Source of the DNA: Mycetocola saprophilus
GTDB taxonomy: Bacteria > Actinomycetota > Actinomycetes > Actinomycetales > Microbacteriaceae
DNA length: 64,000 nucleotides
Direction of reading: 5' to 3'
Assembly (NCBI RefSeq): GCF_000718085.1
Contig: NZ_JOEC01000004.1
Location: forward strand, 124,001-188,000
Below the pieces are notes generated by a model that was given only the letters and a program-made list of their open reading frames with translations, was not told the DNA's origin and ran no database searches. The translations under genes and the position numbers were made by a program. How positions within the stretch are numbered: the stretch's first letter is position 1; each line of letters begins with the position of its first letter. Below, in pieces: positions 18,375 to 26,462 of the stretch.

Positions 18375-19075
18375 TGTTGAACACCCACTCCGCCGCCGGT
18401 CCGCCCCGCCGGGCCCGCCTGGCCCTGCTGCTGGGCACCCTGGTTGCCGTCCTATCCGCGGGGATCCTTATTCCCGCCCACCAGGCCTCGGCCCATGACC
18501 AGATTCTCGCCTCGGATCCGGCCCCCAACGCGACCCTGACGGCGGCCCCCGAGAAGATCACGCTGACCTTCTCCGCCACCATTCTTGAGGTGGGAACCAA
18601 GGTCCTGGTGACCGATGCCTCGGGCACCGACTGGGCCGAGGGCGAACCCACCAGTGCCGGTGCGGTCGCCACGGTTCCGGTGCGCCCGGGCATGCCCAAC
18701 GGCGCGCTGACCATCGCCTGGCGCGTGGTGTCCTCGGATGGACACCCGATCAGCGGCACCATCCCCTTCACCCTGGATGCTCCGGCAACCGGCGGCACCG
18801 AGGGCTCCGCGGCCCCCAGCGCCCCGGCCGTCGTGACTCCGCAAGAGTCGGCGGCCCCGCAGCCCTCCGTCACCGCCTCACCGGAGGGAACCGTTTCGGC
18901 CGAGGACGGCGGCTCGTTTGGCCCCGATTCGCCGCTGCGCTACGTTGTGATTGGGATCGGCGGCGCCCTCGTGGCCACGATTATCTTCCTGGTGGTGCGC
19001 CTGATTATCACCCGGAAACGTCCCGACAACACCCCTTCCGACGACCCCATCAGTACCAAGGAGAACAACTCATGA
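18374..19075 (+). CDS. copC: CopC-domain copper-binding protein, membrane anchored
   Basis: Exported protein of 233 aa. A signal peptide ends at about ASA, and the mature chain begins HDQILASDPAP, so the N-terminal His can act as the Cu(II) ligand as in CopC. A second conserved His lies in SSDGHPISGTIPF. A Pro/Ala/Ser-rich linker leads to one C-terminal helix and a basic tail. It overlaps both neighbours (TGATG upstream, ATGA downstream), so it is translated with CopD/CtaG and the PCuAC protein. Confidence 0.92.
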   Translation: MLNTHSAAGPPRRARLALLLGTLVAVLSAGILIPAHQASAHDQILASDPAPNATLTAAPEKITLTFSATILEVGTKVLVTDASGTDWAEGEPTSAGAVATVPVRPGMPNGALTIAWRVVSSDGHPISGTIPFTLDAPATGGTEGSAAPSAPAVVTPQESAAPQPSVTASPEGTVSAEDGGSFGPDSPLRYVVIGIGGALVATIIFLVVRLIITRKRPDNTPSDDPISTKENNS

Positions 19076-19635
19076 CCGTACGTGCGACCAGCCGTGTAGG
19101 CCTGATTGCCGCCGCCGCCCTGCTCGCCCTGTCGGGGTGCGCCAGCACCGGCGCCGGCACGGCCCCCTCGCCCTCGGCCAGCCCGTCGGAGGACGCCGCC
19201 ACCGAGATGAAGGCCCCCGAGGGCGTGACCTTCACCGACGCATGGATCAAGGCTGCCCCCGAGGGTATGTCCGCGGTGTTTGGCGAGTTCAAAAACACCA
19301 GTGGCACCGACGTGAACCTGACCGCCGCGGGCATCGCCCAGGCCACCCAGGTTGAGCTGCACGAGACCGTGGATAACGGAAGCGGCCAGATGATCATGCG
19401 CCCCAAGGAGGGCGGTTTTGTGATCCCCGCGGGGGGAACGTTTGAGCTCAAGCCCGGCGGCAACCACATCATGATCATGGGGCTCACCAAGCCGCTGGCC
19501 GCCGGGGACACCGTGAGCGTCATCCTGGCCTTCGCCAACGGAACCGTGCTTACCCAGGACGTTCCGGTGAAGGACTATGCCGGCGCCAACGAGAACTACG
19601 AGACCGACGCCCCCACCCCAGGCACCGGACACTAG
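19072..19635 (+). CDS. PCuAC-domain copper chaperone lipoprotein
   Basis: Lipoprotein of 187 aa. The lipobox LSGC gives Cys at about residue 23, followed by a Ser/Pro linker. The PCu(A)C copper motif is present: LHETVD, then QMIMRP, and later GGNHIMIMGL, supplying His and Met ligands. The family hands Cu(I) to cytochrome oxidase. The start overlaps copC by 4 bp. One base separates its stop from the next GTG. Confidence 0.92.
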   Translation: MTVRATSRVGLIAAAALLALSGCASTGAGTAPSPSASPSEDAATEMKAPEGVTFTDAWIKAAPEGMSAVFGEFKNTSGTDVNLTAAGIAQATQVELHETVDNGSGQMIMRPKEGGFVIPAGGTFELKPGGNHIMIMGLTKPLAAGDTVSVILAFANGTVLTQDVPVKDYAGANENYETDAPTPGTGH

Positions 19636-19636
19636 C

Positions 19637-20968
19637 GTGTCGCGGGGGAAGGGCGACAGAAGCGCTGCCCCTCGGGAGTCAGGCTCCGCGGCGGATCGGC
19701 CGGGGACCGCGGAGTCTGCGGATTCTCCTCGGCCCGGATCCGCCGCGGATCCGCGGGCGCGCATCAGCCGTCGGGGCCTGCTCTTTGGTGGTGCCGTCGC
19801 CGGGGTGGGCGCGGCCGCGGCGATCGGGGTGGACGTGCTGACGCGCACCCCGGCCGCACCTGCGGCCGGGCCCTCCGCGGCACCGGATGCCGATCCCGCC
19901 GCCGAGACCGTGCCCTTCTTCGGGGCGCATCAGGCGGGCATCGACACCGTGCCGCAGGCCCACACCACGTTTGTGGCGTTGGACCTGCGGCCCGAGGTGG
20001 ATCGGGCGGGGATGATCCGGCTGATGCGGATCCTCACCGACGATGCCGCCCGGTTGACCGCCGGGAAGGCCGCGCTCGCCGACTCCGAGCCCGAGCTTGC
20101 GGTGCTGCCGTCGCGTCTCACGGTGACCTTTGGGTTCGGCCCTCGGGTCGCCGCCCTGGCCCCGGAGAAGCCGAGCCCCGCCTGGCTGGGTCCGCTGCCC
20201 GCGTTTAGCGTGGACCGGCTGGATCCCGCCTATGGGGACGGGGATCTGCTGCTCCAGGTGGGCGCGGATGATCCACTCACGCTGGCCCACGCGCTGCGCA
20301 TGCTCCTCAAGGACGCCCGGAGTTTCACCACGCTGCGCTGGCAGCAGCCGGGTTTTCGGCGGGCACGCGGGTCGGAAAAGGTGGGGACCACTATGCGGAA
20401 CCTGTTTGGCCAGATCGACGGCACCGTGAACCCGGCACCGGGCACCCGCGACTTCGAGGACCTGGTGTGGATCACCGACCGATCCTCCTGGGCTCGCGGT
20501 GGCACCGGGTTTGTGCTGCGCCGGATCGAGATGGACCTGGATAAGTGGGATCGCCTGGACCGTGAGGGCCGGGAGCAGTCGGTGGGTCGGAAGCTGGATA
20601 ACGGCGCTCCGCTCACCGGGTCCCGCGAGCACGACGAGCCGGACTTCGAGGCGAAGACCGTGGTGGGATTCCCGGTGATCGCCGAGTTCTCACACATTCG
20701 TCGTGCCCGGCTGGCGGATACGTCACGGCGTATTTTCCGGCGCGGATACAACTTTGATGCGCCGCCCACCGCCGATGGGATCTCGCACTCGGGGCTGCTG
20801 TTCGCCAGCTATCAGGCGGATGTGGAGCATCAGTTTGTGCCGATCCAGCGCTCGCTGGCCGAGTTGGATCTGCTCAACGAGTGGCAGATTCCGGTGGGCT
20901 CGGCGGTGTTTGTGATCCCGCCGGGCTGCGCGGCCGACGGGTATATCGGCGAGACGCTGCTGGGCTAG
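19637..20968 (+). CDS. DyP-type haem peroxidase, Tat-exported (EfeB-like)
   Basis: Peroxidase of 443 aa. A twin-arginine signal (SRRGLLFGGAVAGVG at about residue 43) marks folded export. The DyP signature GQIDGT with PGTRDF carries the catalytic Asp, EFSHIRRARL the haem-ligand His, and FRRGYNFD a conserved Arg. GTG 19637 starts directly after the PCuAC stop. DyP/EfeB genes usually accompany iron uptake (efeUOB); here it is last in a copper operon without efeU or efeO, so the substrate could be porphyrin or another oxidisable compound. Confidence 0.9.
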   Translation: MSRGKGDRSAAPRESGSAADRPGTAESADSPRPGSAADPRARISRRGLLFGGAVAGVGAAAAIGVDVLTRTPAAPAAGPSAAPDADPAAETVPFFGAHQAGIDTVPQAHTTFVALDLRPEVDRAGMIRLMRILTDDAARLTAGKAALADSEPELAVLPSRLTVTFGFGPRVAALAPEKPSPAWLGPLPAFSVDRLDPAYGDGDLLLQVGADDPLTLAHALRMLLKDARSFTTLRWQQPGFRRARGSEKVGTTMRNLFGQIDGTVNPAPGTRDFEDLVWITDRSSWARGGTGFVLRRIEMDLDKWDRLDREGREQSVGRKLDNGAPLTGSREHDEPDFEAKTVVGFPVIAEFSHIRRARLADTSRRIFRRGYNFDAPPTADGISHSGLLFASYQADVEHQFVPIQRSLAELDLLNEWQIPVGSAVFVIPPGCAADGYIGETLLG

Positions 20969-20977
20969 GCATCAAAA

Positions 20978-21021
20978 AACGGCCGTGGGTCGCACCCAAT
21001 CGGATGCGACCCACGGCCGTT
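20978..21021. terminator. bidirectional terminator, 17-bp perfect stem
   Basis: Arms at 20978-20994 and 21005-21021 are perfectly complementary around a 10-nt loop. The left side is preceded by an A run, which serves the converging yajQ gene. Confidence 0.9.
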
Positions 21022-21030
21022 GTGCCGCGT

Positions 21031-21519
21031 CTAGCGGAAGTTTACAAACTGGAGGTCGATGTCGAGGTCGCTGCCCTTGAGCAGTGCCATGACCGCCTGC
21101 AGGTCGTCGCGGCTCTTGGACTGCACCCGCAGCTCGTCGCCCTGAACCTGGCTCTTGACACCCTTGGGACCCTCGTCGCGGATGATCTTGTTGATCTTCT
21201 TGGCGTTGTCCTGGGCGATGCCGTCCTTGAGCGAGGACTCGATGCGGTATTCCTTACCGGAGGGATAGGGGTCGCCGGCGTCCAGGCTCTTCAGCGAGAT
21301 GCCGCGCTTGATGAGCTTGGTCTGGAACACGTCGAGGATAGCGAGCGCGCGGTCCTCGGTGTTTGCCTTAATGAGTACCTTCTCGCCGCTCCAGTCGATC
21401 GACGCCCCGGTTCCCTTGAAGTCGTAGCGCTGCTCGATCTCCTTCTGGGCCTGGTTGAGGGCGTTGTTCGCCTCCTGCTTGTCTACCTTGCTGACGATGT
21501 CGAACGATGAATCTGCCAT
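21031..21519 (-). CDS. yajQ: YajQ-family nucleotide-binding protein
   Basis: Cytoplasmic protein of 162 aa, full family length. It starts [16 protein letters not shown] and contains QRYDFKGTG, the hallmark of the family, and ends [11 protein letters not shown]. Some members bind cyclic di-GMP; others bind RNA or tRNA. It is monocistronic and shares the terminator with the DyP gene. Confidence 0.95.
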   Translation of the reverse strand: MADSSFDIVSKVDKQEANNALNQAQKEIEQRYDFKGTGASIDWSGEKVLIKANTEDRALAILDVFQTKLIKRGISLKSLDAGDPYPSGKEYRIESSLKDGIAQDNAKKINKIIRDEGPKGVKSQVQGDELRVQSKSRDDLQAVMALLKGSDLDIDLQFVNFR

Positions 21520-21669
21520 GGATCCAGTGTAGGCGATCGCCGCCCCCGCGACACGCCCGAAAACCCGGAAACGCGCCGTGCGCGCCCTCGATTTTATATT
21601 CGTGTGACTCCGTGGGTAGAATAATGACGCGCCTTCGGTTGGCTGACAAAGTTGGTTGAGCGCGCATTT

Positions 21670-21754
21670 GGTGGGTTACCCAAGCGGCCAAAGGGATCTG
21701 ACTGTAACTCAGCTGTCGTAGACTTCGGGGGTTCGAATCCCTCACCCACCACCA
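21670..21754 (+). tRNA. tRNA-Tyr (GTA)
   Basis: Class II tRNA of 85 nt with encoded CCA. The acceptor stem is GGTGGGT with ACCCACC, the T-loop TTCGAAT, and the anticodon GTA lies in CTGTAAC. The long variable arm is typical of bacterial tRNA-Tyr. A TAGAAT at 21617-21622 is a possible -10 box. Confidence 0.95.
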
Positions 21755-21756
21755 TG

Positions 21757-21789
21757 AAAAATCGCCACCGGATTCCGGTGGCGATTTTT
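21757..21789 (+). terminator. terminator after tRNA-Tyr
   Basis: A strong inverted repeat built on ATCGCCACCGG and CCGGTGGCGAT is flanked by an A run and a T run (TTTTTGTTTT). It starts 2 bp after the tRNA CCA. Confidence 0.9.
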
Positions 21790-22015
21790 GTTTTCGGGGA
21801 GCTGGCTGGGCCGCTGACCGAACCGGAGGCTGGTTTCGGGTCCGTGGTTCCGAGGCGAATACCCACGCCTGTCCTCGTTGTCCGAAATCGCTCACCCCTG
21901 TTGGCCCTGGTATGGCGTGGATCTAGTATTCAATCCGTACATCCAAGACCTGTGCCTCGTCGCGTGCGCTAGCGTGGAGAGTTCACTCCATCTATAAAAG
22001 TGACCGGGGGGTCAG

Positions 22016-22300
22016 ATGAATAAGAACTCGGGGACGCTTGTCCCACCCATGCTGTATTTGCCCACGATCATTCGGGACGAAGTGGGGGTGCCGGTGGTGG
22101 TCAACACCTCGGATGGTCGAGTAGCGCTGCCCGTGTATACGGCGCTTGATCGCCTTGCCGACAACTGCGGAACGAACCGCTCCTGGATGCTGGTCGCGAC
22201 CGAAGACCTGGGTCGTATTAGGGACGAGATCCGATTCGACGTGGTGGGTTTCGACCTTCCGATTCCGCGTCAGGTACGGGACGCTTGGAACCGCGCATGA
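22016..22300 (+). CDS. SAV_915-like small protein, module 1
   Basis: Protein of 94 aa. The core VALPVYTALDRLADNCG followed by a tryptophan strand (RSWMLVATEDL) resembles the SseB/SAV_915 type of small cytoplasmic proteins found beside WXG100 genes in actinobacteria. It is paralogous to the gene at 35224 (both have PPxLYLP near the start and xALDRLADxCG). Ribosome site GGGGGG precedes the ATG. Its stop overlaps the next start (ATGA). A chaperone role for the secreted partners is plausible but not shown. Confidence 0.7.
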   Translation: MNKNSGTLVPPMLYLPTIIRDEVGVPVVVNTSDGRVALPVYTALDRLADNCGTNRSWMLVATEDLGRIRDEIRFDVVGFDLPIPRQVRDAWNRA

Positions 22301-22590
22301 GCAAGATCAGCGTCGACTTCGAGCAGATGGCGGAGATCACAAAACTCATGATTTCCGCGAGCGACGAAACGGACACTGCGCTTGCGAGGATTCCGGATGG
22401 TATCGACGGTGGCGATTTTGCCCAGGTCATGAGCATGCTTGTCACGCTTGCGGCCGAGACGAGTGTGCAAGTATCGAAGACCAATCGCGCCCTCGCCGTG
22501 ACTGTACGGCACGTCTTGACCGAATTCGTGGCAAACGAGGAACTGGCGGTTGCCGAAATTGAATCGCTCAACGAGGCGGTCCAGCCGTGA
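22297..22590 (+). CDS. 97-aa helical WXG100-like partner, module 1
   Basis: Small all-helical protein of 97 aa, the size of ESX/WXG100 proteins but without a W-x-G turn; instead there is a P-x-x-I-x-GG turn (IPDGIDGG) between two predicted long helices. The counterpart at 35583 is also 97 aa with the turn VPQHIEGG. It overlaps the genes on both sides (ATGA, GTGA), so it is co-translated with the effector. Probable dimer partner or targeting factor for the effector (inference). Confidence 0.7.
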   Translation: MSKISVDFEQMAEITKLMISASDETDTALARIPDGIDGGDFAQVMSMLVTLAAETSVQVSKTNRALAVTVRHVLTEFVANEELAVAEIESLNEAVQP

Positions 22591-23729
22591 CACGTCTGAT
22601 ACTGGAGATCAAGGGTGATTCGGATTCGATCCATGCAATGGCAACCTGGCTTGGGGATCGACTGAGCCAAACCGTCAAACTGGCTGTGCGTGGGATTAGT
22701 GCGGGTGGGACCGAATCTGCCTTCGTCTGGGAGGGGGAATCGGGGTCCGAGTTCCGATCTCTGTGCGAGCGAATTAGCGATATGGAACCAGGGATCGAGC
22801 AGTTCGCCAACGACGTCGCCGAGGTATTTCGCGCCTGTGCCGGACGGATTGAGCGCGGGCGCGAAAAGTTTACTCGAATGCTCGACTACGCCAAGGGGGA
22901 GGGCTTGACGGTTCGTGGAAACGAGATCCTGTATCCGCTGACCGATATGATGTCGTGTCCCGCGGACAATGCGCCGCGTGAAGACATCGACCGGTGGAAC
23001 GCATACGCGCGGAGGATAAAGACTTTCCAAGAAATCGCGGGCGAGGTGGGGAAATGGCATGGTGAGCATTCGGCTTGGGCCGCCGAACACCTGATCCCGT
23101 TGCTCTCGCAGGCGGGTAAGCAGGCGGAGTTTTCGGAGATCTTCGAGAAAATGGAAGTCAATAACGCCGATCTGTTCCAGGACATCCTTGAGCTTAATAA
23201 GGGGGCGCTGTCGGAGTCGCTTCGCGAGATGCGTGAGGCCTCGGTAGCGATGCAGGAGGCGGCGGACGGTTTCAGCAAGCAACTGAGATCAGGTAATCCT
23301 GCACTGAGGGCAGCCGCCGAGGAGGCCAACCCGAAGGCGATGAACACGGCGATCGAGGTGATGAACGAAAAGATCGGTGCCGCGAGCAGATATCTGAAGG
23401 TTTTGCCGGTGGCAGGCTATGCCGTTGAGATTGTTTCAACAGTCGACGAGCTGGCTAAGGGCGGGTCACAGTCCTCGGTGGGGGTGGGACTGCTCGGAGG
23501 TGCCGCTGGCGCAGCGACGGGTGGCGCAGTCGCAACAGCAGCTACCGCATCGGCGACCTCGGTCGTCGCCATTGTCGGCATTCCCGTTGGCGCTGCGGTG
23601 GCGGGCGCGTTTTTTATCGGCCAAGGAGCCATATGGCTATGGGAGGCGGCTGTTCCTCTCGACATCCGGGAGAGTATTGACGCCGGGATAGCCCGTGGCT
23701 TTGAAGTTGCTGCCTCCGCGAATTACTAG
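22587..23729 (+). CDS. WxG-motif effector with glycine-zipper C-terminus, module 1
   Basis: Protein of 380 aa. The first about 110 residues are helical with a W-x-G turn (W48-E-G50 in FVWEGESGSEF). A long helical middle (about 110-260) follows. The C-terminal about 90 residues form Gly/Ala hydrophobic stretches (GVGLLGGAAGAATGG and following) ending VPLDIRESIDAG. No catalytic motif is visible. The glycine-zipper could insert into membranes, so a pore-forming toxin is possible. GTG start overlaps the preceding stop. The paralogue at 35873 shares the WxGESG turn, the zipper and the VPLDxRE end. Confidence 0.72.
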   Translation: MTRLILEIKGDSDSIHAMATWLGDRLSQTVKLAVRGISAGGTESAFVWEGESGSEFRSLCERISDMEPGIEQFANDVAEVFRACAGRIERGREKFTRMLDYAKGEGLTVRGNEILYPLTDMMSCPADNAPREDIDRWNAYARRIKTFQEIAGEVGKWHGEHSAWAAEHLIPLLSQAGKQAEFSEIFEKMEVNNADLFQDILELNKGALSESLREMREASVAMQEAADGFSKQLRSGNPALRAAAEEANPKAMNTAIEVMNEKIGAASRYLKVLPVAGYAVEIVSTVDELAKGGSQSSVGVGLLGGAAGAATGGAVATAATASATSVVAIVGIPVGAAVAGAFFIGQGAIWLWEAAVPLDIRESIDAGIARGFEVAASANY

Positions 23730-23744
23730 GTGGGAGAAATACGT

Positions 23745-24587
23745 ATGAGCGTACAGCGCAAACGGGTGTGGATGGTTCCCGGTGAAGGTGATCCGGCTCC
23801 AATAGGGAAAACGAATGCCGGGCAATACGCCCTAATTATTGCTCTGTGTGTAGTCCTGATTGGATTTGGAATCACCATTCCCTCGGCGGGAAATAAGGTT
23901 CTCTATTTCTCGGGAGCGGGTGCATTTATATATATTTTGATTCTTGTCACGTATGTCGATATGCGCGTGCAGCAGGGCACGGTGAGCATCGTGCAAAAGC
24001 GGGGTTCTCTTCGCTTCGCACTGTCGTGGCTGGGCCAGTTGATTCGTTACGGTGGCATGGTTGTTGCCGCGTTAACTACGACCATGTTGGCTTTTCTCTC
24101 GATCGGGATAGCGTTCGTTCGTGGTTCATTTTCCCTGAGAGCGGTGATATTTTCGGTGCTTGCCCTCGTGTTTTGGGGTTGCGTTGTCTGGGTTCTTGCC
24201 CGCCTTACAAAACCGCGGGGCTTGGTCCTCAGTGACGTAGGAGTGGCTGAGGCTTGGACGATGATCGCCTGGGATTCCATTTCGGGAATTGACGTGGTCC
24301 GTAAGAAGATGCCCGATGTCATTGTGCGTTCGAACGACGGGAAGAAGGTTAGGGTGGCGGGCGCGATGACTGGGTCGGACGTCAACGTCATTGCGATTGT
24401 GCTCAGGCACTATCTGGATCATCCCGAGGAACGGTGGATGTTGACCGACCCAGAGAAGGCGCTGATGCGGGTGTGGCCGTACAGCGTAGGCAGGTGCGCG
24501 GAGTTGCTCCGTCCGGTGCCGAGACTACTCCACCTCGCACCGGGAGTATTCTGGGCATCATTGTCATGCTTGGCCCGCTCACGGTAG
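23745..24587 (+). CDS. four-helix membrane protein with PH-like tail, copy 1 (3' end replaced)
   Basis: Predicted 280 aa. Four membrane helices (around 28-48, 53-73, 105-130, 137-158) are followed by a soluble PH-like domain and the family motif DVNVIAIVLRHYLDHPEER. Intact relatives at 24473 and 37057 finish ALxRVEExY; here the native sequence stops at ALMRV (nt 24473) and the frame runs on out of phase into the next gene. Position just after the effector, with membrane topology, suggests an immunity protein (inference). ATG 23745 follows GGGAGAA. The last 99 native bases are identical to those of the gene at 25342. Confidence 0.7.
   Translation: MSVQRKRVWMVPGEGDPAPIGKTNAGQYALIIALCVVLIGFGITIPSAGNKVLYFSGAGAFIYILILVTYVDMRVQQGTVSIVQKRGSLRFALSWLGQLIRYGGMVVAALTTTMLAFLSIGIAFVRGSFSLRAVIFSVLALVFWGCVVWVLARLTKPRGLVLSDVGVAEAWTMIAWDSISGIDVVRKKMPDVIVRSNDGKKVRVAGAMTGSDVNVIAIVLRHYLDHPEERWMLTDPEKALMRVWPYSVGRCAELLRPVPRLLHLAPGVFWASLSCLARSR
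24375..24473 (+). repeat. 99-bp perfect direct repeat, copy A
   Basis: Identical over all 99 bases to 25972-26070, although the two host genes differ clearly upstream. It ends with GTG, after which the sequence switches to the start of the next membrane-protein gene. Confidence 0.9.
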
Positions 24588-25264
24588 GTGCGCTTTTGGT
24601 CGGGTTCTTGGTGAGCGATGCGGACCTGAGGATCTTCTTTATTGCCCTTGCCGGGTATTTCGTGGCCATGTTGGTGAATTTCAGTGTGACGTCGGCGGTG
24701 TTGAAACCCCGTCTCGTGAGCGTGGTTACTCCGGGGGACGGGGTGTCCTTCGCGGTATCGGAGCTCGTTGAGGGGATGCAATGGGGATTTATTCTTGTGC
24801 AAACCGCGTTCGTCGCGATTGGCGCGGCCGTGTTGCTCGACCTGTCTGTCGCGCGCGGTCGATTCTCGTTATGGGCCGTGTTTTTTGCTGTGTCGACGGT
24901 CTTGATGGTGTGCGCACTCGTTCATATGCTCTGGCGTTTGCCTAACCCGAGGGGGCTTAATCTGAGCGAACACGGGCTCGCTGGCATCCGTGGGAACCGG
25001 AAACTTCGGCTGAGCTGGGAACAGATCGAACGGGTCTCGGTCGAAAAGCGACGGACGGCAAATCTTGTGCTCACGACCCGTCAGGGTAAGCCGATCCGGA
25101 TCCCATCTCCGCAGATCGGATCCGATGTCAACGTGGTTGCGGTCGTCGTTCGACACTTTCTTGAGCATCCGGCGGAGCGCTGGATGCTCACAGATGCCAA
25201 CCACGCGTTGGATCGCGTGGAGGAACTCTATGGGGAGAAGCGCCGCAGCCTGTTGGAAGACTGA
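24473..25264 (+). CDS. four-helix membrane protein with PH-like tail, copy 2
   Basis: Protein of 263 aa with a GTG start inside the 3' end of copy 1. The N-terminus VAVQRRQVRGVAP aligns with MSVQRKRVWMVP of copy 1, which fixes the start despite the lack of a separate ribosome site. Four helices and a PH-like tail follow, with DVNVVAVVVRHFLEHPAER and the intact family end ALDRVEELY. This copy is therefore the most complete of the three. It diverges strongly from copies 1 and 3 and may protect against a different effector variant (inference). Confidence 0.72.
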   Translation: MAVQRRQVRGVAPSGAETTPPRTGSILGIIVMLGPLTVGALLVGFLVSDADLRIFFIALAGYFVAMLVNFSVTSAVLKPRLVSVVTPGDGVSFAVSELVEGMQWGFILVQTAFVAIGAAVLLDLSVARGRFSLWAVFFAVSTVLMVCALVHMLWRLPNPRGLNLSEHGLAGIRGNRKLRLSWEQIERVSVEKRRTANLVLTTRQGKPIRIPSPQIGSDVNVVAVVVRHFLEHPAERWMLTDANHALDRVEELYGEKRRSLLED

Positions 25265-25275
25265 CCTGTAAGGCC

Positions 25276-25329
25276 GCTGACGCTGGCATTGCCCGTGATT
25301 TTGAAGTCGTCGCGTCTGCGAACTACTAG
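25276..25329 (+). pseudogene. remnant of a second effector gene (last 17 codons and stop)
   Basis: Translates to ADAGIARDFEVVASANY plus TAG, matching the C-terminus of the 380-aa effector (DAGIARGFEVAASANY, stop). It sits 12 bp upstream of the third membrane-protein gene, exactly where an effector end would be. The rest of that effector gene is absent, so it is the scar of a deletion within a tandem effector/partner array. Confidence 0.8.
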
Positions 25330-25341
25330 AGGGACGAGGAA

Positions 25342-26070
25342 ATGACCGTACGAAGACGACGAGTGTGGATGGTGCCTGAGGACGGCGTACCAGCCCCAAT
25401 TGGCAAACTATCAACCGGTCAGTACATCTTCTTCACGTCGATGTGCGTTGTCGCGGCAGTGTTCGGAATTGTGATTCCATCTGCGGCAGCTAAGATCCTG
25501 TATTTCTCCGCGTTCGTCGCGTTTTTTTATTTGTTCATCTTGCTGATCTACATCAACAATCGAGTGCAATTGGGCACGGTGAGTGTTGTGCAGAAAATGG
25601 GCTCGTTGCGTTTTGCGCAATCTTGGCTTGGACAGCTGATGAGGTACGGTGGCGTCGTTGTGGGGGCGGTGACCACTACGGTATTCGCTTTTCTTACGAT
25701 CTCCAGTGCCCAGGTACGTGGCACGTTTTCCGTCAGAGCGGTGCTCTTCAGCGCGTTCGCCTTGTTTTTTTGGGGTGCCGTTGTTGGCGTCCTGGTCCAC
25801 CTGGTGAAGCCGCGGGGAGTTATCCTCACCGAAGCCGGCGTTGCCGAAGCCTGGACAGCAATTCCTTGGGATCTCATCTCGGGAATTGAGGTTGTGAGAA
25901 AACATATGCCGGAAACCATCGTTTCTTCTCATACGGGGAAGAAAATACGCGTGGTTGGACCGCGAACGAATTCGGACGTCAACGTCATTGCGATTGTGCT
26001 CAGGCACTATCTGGATCATCCCGAGGAACGGTGGATGTTGACCGACCCAGAGAAGGCGCTGATGCGGGTG
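25342..26070 (+). CDS. four-helix membrane protein with PH-like tail, copy 3 (native part; frame open to 26880)
   Basis: Native coding of 243 codons, close to copy 1 in sequence (RRVWMVPEDGVPAPIGK start, DVNVIAIVLRHYLDHPEER end). After ALMRV the native C-terminus is lost and the frame continues open to 26880 through the antisense of thioredoxin and ArsR, which is not plausible protein. If translated as is, the product would be 512 aa with a junk tail. ATG 25342 follows GACGAGGAA. The junction coincides with the end of the 99-bp repeat. Confidence 0.65.
25972..26070 (+). repeat. 99-bp perfect direct repeat, copy B
   Basis: Second copy of the repeat at 24375-24473. It ends at the base where the sequence switches to the antisense of a thioredoxin gene. 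Confidence 0.9.
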
Positions 26071-26433
26071 ATAGAGGGCGACCTGCTCGGCGTATTCCTT
26101 GCGCACGACGTCCATGTCGACGCCGCGCAGCTGCTCGATCAGGCTCTCCAGCGCGGGGGCGGGCAGGGCGCCGGCCTGGGAGAACATGGGGATGCCGTCG
26201 CGGTAGGCGACGAGGGTCGGGATCGACGTGATGCCGTAGGAACCGGCGAGTTCGCGCTGGTCCTCGGTGTCCACCTTGGCAAAGGTGATGTCGGAGTGCT
26301 GCTCGGAGGCTGCCTCAAATACCGGGGCGAAGTTCTTGCAGGGGCCGCACCAGTCGGCCCAGAAATCGATCAGGACGATTCCGTCGGTGACGGTCTCATC
26401 GTGGCTGTCGGCGGTCATCACGGTGGTAGTCAT
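26071..26433 (-). CDS. trxA: thioredoxin, stop codon lost (frame open to 25411)
   Basis: Thioredoxin-fold protein. The redox site WCGPC is at residues 28-32 in FWADWCGPCKNF, the cis-proline at SIPT, and the actinobacterial tail LIEQLRGVDMDVVRKEYAEQ is present to about residue 117. The native stop is missing: at nt 26070 the frame enters the antisense of the neighbouring membrane-protein gene and stays open to 25411, giving a nominal 340 aa. Family members are about 120-125 aa, so only the last few residues are lost. Activity of the core could survive. Either a real rearrangement or a misassembly. Confidence 0.85.
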
Positions 26434-26462
26434 GTACCCATCCAACCACGAACCCTCGGGCG

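Noticed and set aside
22016..26070. Prophage fragment next to tRNA-Tyr
   Set aside because: The tRNA is a common integration site, but no phage gene, integrase or repeated tRNA 3' end was found.
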